Below are positions 61,858 to 64,000 of a stretch of 64,000 bases of DNA, piece after piece. Position 1 is the first letter of the stretch, and each line of letters starts with the position of its first letter. The stretch spans positions 9,329 through 73,328 of the forward strand of contig JAFAFW010000043.1 in the NCBI GenBank assembly GCA_023423275.1, written 5' to 3'. A program made the position numbers and the translations under genes. Source of the stretch: Pseudomonadota bacterium (GTDB lineage: Bacteria > Pseudomonadota > Alphaproteobacteria > Rhizobiales > Hyphomicrobiaceae). The notes under the pieces were generated by a model that was given only the letters and a program-made list of their open reading frames with translations, searched no databases and was not told where the DNA came from.

Positions 61858-63265
61858 GGCCATCGCTCCTGTCAGTCGCTCCGGCCAACGCAGGGGCTGG
61901 GGTCAGACCGGCAGCCCGCTCCGGAATGCCTTCCCCACCCTCGGGCTCGCGCGTCTCTGGAGGCTTCGCCACGAGCCGGATGATGTAGACGGTGCCCGCG
62001 CCGAACACGAGAAAGTACACGACGATGAACAGCAGCAAGGACGTGCCAACCGCCGCAGCGTCGATCGGCGAGACGGATTGCGCCGTGCGCAGCAATTCAT
62101 AGACCGTGTACGGCTGACGACCGATCTCCGTCGTGTACCATCCCGCGAGCACGGCGACGAAACCCGATGGCCCCATCGCAACGGCTGCGCGCAGCAGCCA
62201 GGGAGAGCGGAAAAGCTCGCCTCGCCAACGCGCCCACAAACTCCACACGCCAAGCCCCAGCATCAGCAGGCCGATCCCCACCATGATGCGGAATGTCCAG
62301 AAGACGATCGCCGCGTTGGGGCGATCCTCTGGCGGCCATGCCTTGAGCCCCTTCAGCTCGCCGTCCCAGGAATGTGTCAGGATCAGCGATCCGAGTTTTG
62401 GAATCTCCACCGCATAGCGCGTCGTCTCGGTCTGCATGTCGGGAAGACCGAACAGGATCAGCGGCGCGCCGCGCTGCGTGTCGAAATGTCCTTCAATCGC
62501 TGCAATTTTCGCGGGCTGGTATTCGAGCGTATTCAAACCGTGCTGATCACCGGCCAGGATCTGGAGCGGCGCAACGATTGCCGCCATCCACATCGCCATC
62601 GAGAACATGATGCGCGCGCCCTCGTTTTCGCGATCCCGGAGCAGGTGATACGCGCCGACGGCACCGACCGCGAACGCCGTCGTCAGATAGGCGGCAAGCA
62701 GCGTATGCACGAGCCGATACGGAAACGACGGGTTGAAGATGATCTCCAACCAGTCATGCGGCACGAACTGGCCTGCTTCGTTGACACCAAAACCGGCGGG
62801 CGTGTGCATCCAACTGTTGGCCGACAGGATGAAGAAAGCCGACACCGCGGTGCCCAACGCCACCATCAGCGTGGCGAACAGATGCAGCCCGCGCCCGACA
62901 CGGTTGAAGCCAAACAGCATGACGCCGAGGAAACCGGCCTCCAGAAAAAAGGCCGCCAGGACTTCGTAAGCCATCAAGGGTCCGATGACCGGACCGGTCT
63001 TGTCGGAGAAGACGCTCCAGTTCGTGCCGAACTGGTAGGTCATCACGATACCGGACACGACGCCCATGCCGAAAGCGATCGCGAACACCTTCTTCCAGTA
63101 ATTGAACAGGGCGTGGAAGATCTCCCGGTCGGTCCACAGATAGAGCGATTGGAGGACGGCGAGATAGCTCGCCAAGCCGATCGTCAGCGCCGGGAAGACG
63201 AAATGAAACGACACCGTGAATGCGAACTGGATACGAGCCAGCAGAACAGCATCGCTCCAATCCAT
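61847..63265 (-). CDS. cioA: Cyanide-insensitive ubiquinol oxidase subunit I (CioA/CydA)
   Basis: 472 residues. Heme ligand His in VSFHFVFPALTIGLAS (near 21), the QFGTNWSVFSDKTGPVIGPLMAYEVLAAFFLEAGFLGVMLFGFNRV region, HDWLEI, and LPPEDRP-like KAWPPEDRPNAAIVFWTFRIMVG, then GRQPYTVYELLRTAQSVSP. The short quinol loop and the latter two motifs point to the CioA subgroup rather than E. coli CydA. It is the first gene of cioA-cioB-DUF2474. Confidence 0.94.
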   Translation of the reverse strand: MDWSDAVLLARIQFAFTVSFHFVFPALTIGLASYLAVLQSLYLWTDREIFHALFNYWKKVFAIAFGMGVVSGIVMTYQFGTNWSVFSDKTGPVIGPLMAYEVLAAFFLEAGFLGVMLFGFNRVGRGLHLFATLMVALGTAVSAFFILSANSWMHTPAGFGVNEAGQFVPHDWLEIIFNPSFPYRLVHTLLAAYLTTAFAVGAVGAYHLLRDRENEGARIMFSMAMWMAAIVAPLQILAGDQHGLNTLEYQPAKIAAIEGHFDTQRGAPLILFGLPDMQTETTRYAVEIPKLGSLILTHSWDGELKGLKAWPPEDRPNAAIVFWTFRIMVGIGLLMLGLGVWSLWARWRGELFRSPWLLRAAVAMGPSGFVAVLAGWYTTEIGRQPYTVYELLRTAQSVSPIDAAAVGTSLLLFIVVYFLVFGAGTVYIIRLVAKPPETREPEGGEGIPERAAGLTPAPALAGATDRSDGHGA

Positions 63266-63495
63266 TGCGACCTACCGGGCGTTTCCACAATCAGGTTTCG
63301 CTCGTCTGGCGACTGCCACACGACCATTCAACCGAGCACGGAGCCACGGGTTCCGGCCAATCGTGCGCTTTCAATCCCGGCGAACGACAAGGCAACAACC
63401 AGCCGCCGAACTCTCTTTTGCCTCGCACGCGGCGACCGCAGGCCGGCGGCCCTGGTAATTATCCGATACCGTTGCGCGACGGGAAAGTGGCGTGG

Positions 63496-63520
63496 GTGCC
63501 GGCCTCCGCCGGCATGACGG
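63496..63520. repeat. Palindromic repeat core (CCGGC...GCCGGCATGACGG)
   Basis: GTGCCGGCCTCCGCCGGCATGACGG contains GCCGGC and GCCGGC around CTCC and ends in ATGACGG. The same core recurs, slightly changed, at 63664-63688 and 63912-63936, and in inverted form at 63786-63812 (CCGTCATCCCGGCGAAGGCCGGGAT). Confidence 0.75.
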
Positions 63521-63610
63521 GAGGGTCGATGATTGAGGACAGCCTACGGCGTCACAGCGTACGGGCAGCAGCACCCCCCGGCGAAGACCGTGCGATCACG
63601 CGACGACTAG

Positions 63611-63752
63611 GCAGCGCTGACGGCGATTCTCCGCGGCTGTTACGCCAGAGGATAGTGGCGTGGGTGCTGGCCTTCGCCGGCATAACGGGAGGGAAGAGCT
63701 GCGCTTCTCATCAATCTCTGGCGCGGATCGTTCGAACCAAATTCGATGACAA
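63611..63752. repeat. 142-base direct repeat, copy 1
   Basis: Starts GCAGCGCTGACGGCGATTCT and ends with CAAATTCGATGACAA. A second copy begins 248 bases later and is about 97% identical by eye. It includes the palindromic core at 63664-63688 and the phrase GTTACGCCAGAGGATAGTGG. Confidence 0.9.
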
Positions 63753-63785
63753 TGCGTGTTAAGGCAAGCAACCACCGACCTCTCA

Positions 63786-63812
63786 CCGTCATCCCGGCGA
63801 AGGCCGGGATCC
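63786..63812. repeat. Inverted palindromic repeat core (CCGTCATCCCGGCGAAGGCCGGGAT)
   Basis: CCCGGC and GCCGGG flank GAAG, giving a short hairpin, preceded by CCGTCAT. It is the inverse orientation of the other cores of this region and lies between the two 142-base direct repeats. Confidence 0.7.
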
Positions 63813-63858
63813 ACGCTGACCTCACTCCCCAGACCGTGGATGATGAAGTCACGGTTGG

Positions 63859-64000
63859 GCAGCGCTGACGGCGATTCTCCGCAGCTGTTACGCCAGAGGA
63901 TAGTGGCGTGGGTGCCGGCCTTCGCCGGCATGACGGGAGGGAACAGCGGCGCTTCTCATCAATCTCTGGCGCGGATCGTTCGAACCAAATTCGATGACAA
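63859..64000. repeat. 142-base direct repeat, copy 2 (may continue past the window)
   Basis: This stretch repeats 63611-63752 with only a handful of base changes and runs to the end of the window, so more copies could follow. The repeat period is 248 bases. Confidence 0.88.

Larger units (their letters stand above)
63266..64000. other. Gene-free right end with tandem repeats
   Basis: 735 bases upstream of cioA with no supported gene. The first 200 bases include the cioA promoter region, and the rest is built of palindromic repeats (given separately). Open frames here are short, lack ribosome-binding sites and follow the repeat units. Confidence 0.6.

Noticed and set aside
61856..63517. 553-codon plus-strand open frame opposite cioA
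   Set aside because: cioA is unambiguous, and the plus frame is a shadow with highly charged, unstructured composition.
63480..64000. CRISPR array
   Set aside because: The repeats are 142 bases long, few, and not regularly spaced by unique 30-40 base spacers; no cas genes are present.

Overview
This 64 kb window looks like a chromosomal segment of a free-living alphaproteobacterium, most likely of the order Hyphomicrobiales (Rhizobiales). The evidence is high GC with dense, frequently overlapping genes; two TRAP-type solute-binding proteins; a BcsS-type outer-membrane protein; a cyanide-insensitive CioAB oxidase with a DUF2474 subunit; small conserved proteins of alphaproteobacterial type; and short palindromic intergenic repeats with a CCGTCAT(G/C)CCGGC core. 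The genus cannot be fixed from the sequence alone.

Layout. (1) 1-3807: a truncated enolase-superfamily gene divergent from a dctPQM TRAP transporter, which reads as uptake and dehydration of a sugar acid. (2) 3953-5068: a secreted ARPP-1-like protein. (3) 5333-11797: a small cell-surface glycan locus with a BcsS-like beta-barrel, a 1139-residue GH18-like/NodB/GT2 fusion on the opposite strand, a small exported unknown and a Tat-exported DUF3131 protein. (4) 11897-12355: a RidA-type protein. (5) 12386-37993: a large Wzx/Wzy-type exopolysaccharide cluster of about 25 kb. It runs from a minus-strand export operon (CpsB phosphatase, Wza, Wzc-type BY-kinase, TPR protein) through a plus-strand run (FecR-like protein, Wzy-type ligase/polymerase, WecB epimerase, four glycosyltransferases, heparinase II/III-like lyase, fused ADH-Gfo/Idh oxidoreductase, FkbM methyltransferase, a second multi-TM polymerase candidate, another Gfo/Idh oxidoreductase), then a minus-strand Wzx-type flippase and a UDP-sugar dehydrogenase. 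A DUF2793 (phage-tail-associated) gene sits antisense in the middle. (6) 38000-53619: mixed housekeeping and accessory genes, including a methyltransferase, a DUF922 protease-like protein, thiolase, YdcF, rhodanese, a decayed RND efflux adaptor, tRNA-Val, an orphan TRAP binding protein, a methylcrotonyl-CoA carboxylase beta subunit, AraC and MarR regulators, a membrane spermidine-synthase fusion, a UPF0173 hydrolase and RuvX. (7) 53703-63265: an AidB-like acyl-CoA dehydrogenase, YbaK, another methyltransferase, a sirtuin, RlmD/RumA-like and TlyA RNA methyltransferases, an exported Mn-type superoxide dismutase and cioAB plus DUF2474. (8) 63266-64000: gene-free DNA with tandem 142-base repeats.

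How the genes fit together. The EPS cluster encodes nearly a full pathway. WecB plus the nucleotide-sugar dehydrogenase predict a UDP-ManNAc/UDP-ManNAcA (or related uronate) precursor. Glycosyltransferases assemble the repeat unit, Wzx flips it, a Wzy-type protein polymerises it, and Wzc/Wza with the CpsB phosphatase control length and export. The heparinase-like lyase would fit a uronate-containing polymer. No initiating polyprenyl-phosphate sugar transferase is seen, so that enzyme should be encoded elsewhere. The separate 5.3-11.8 kb locus looks like a synthase-dependent system (GT2 fused to a deacetylase, with an outer-membrane BcsS-like partner and a periplasmic DUF3131 protein) but carries no bcsA or bcsB.

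The most interesting items are the three-domain GT with a degenerate GH18 active site and its BcsS/DUF3131 neighbours, the DUF2793 gene inside the EPS cluster, the predicted ManNAc-uronate polymer system with two polymerase candidates, the secreted ARPP-1 protein, the long out-of-frame overlap of cpsB and wza, and the decayed efflux gene beside tRNA-Val.
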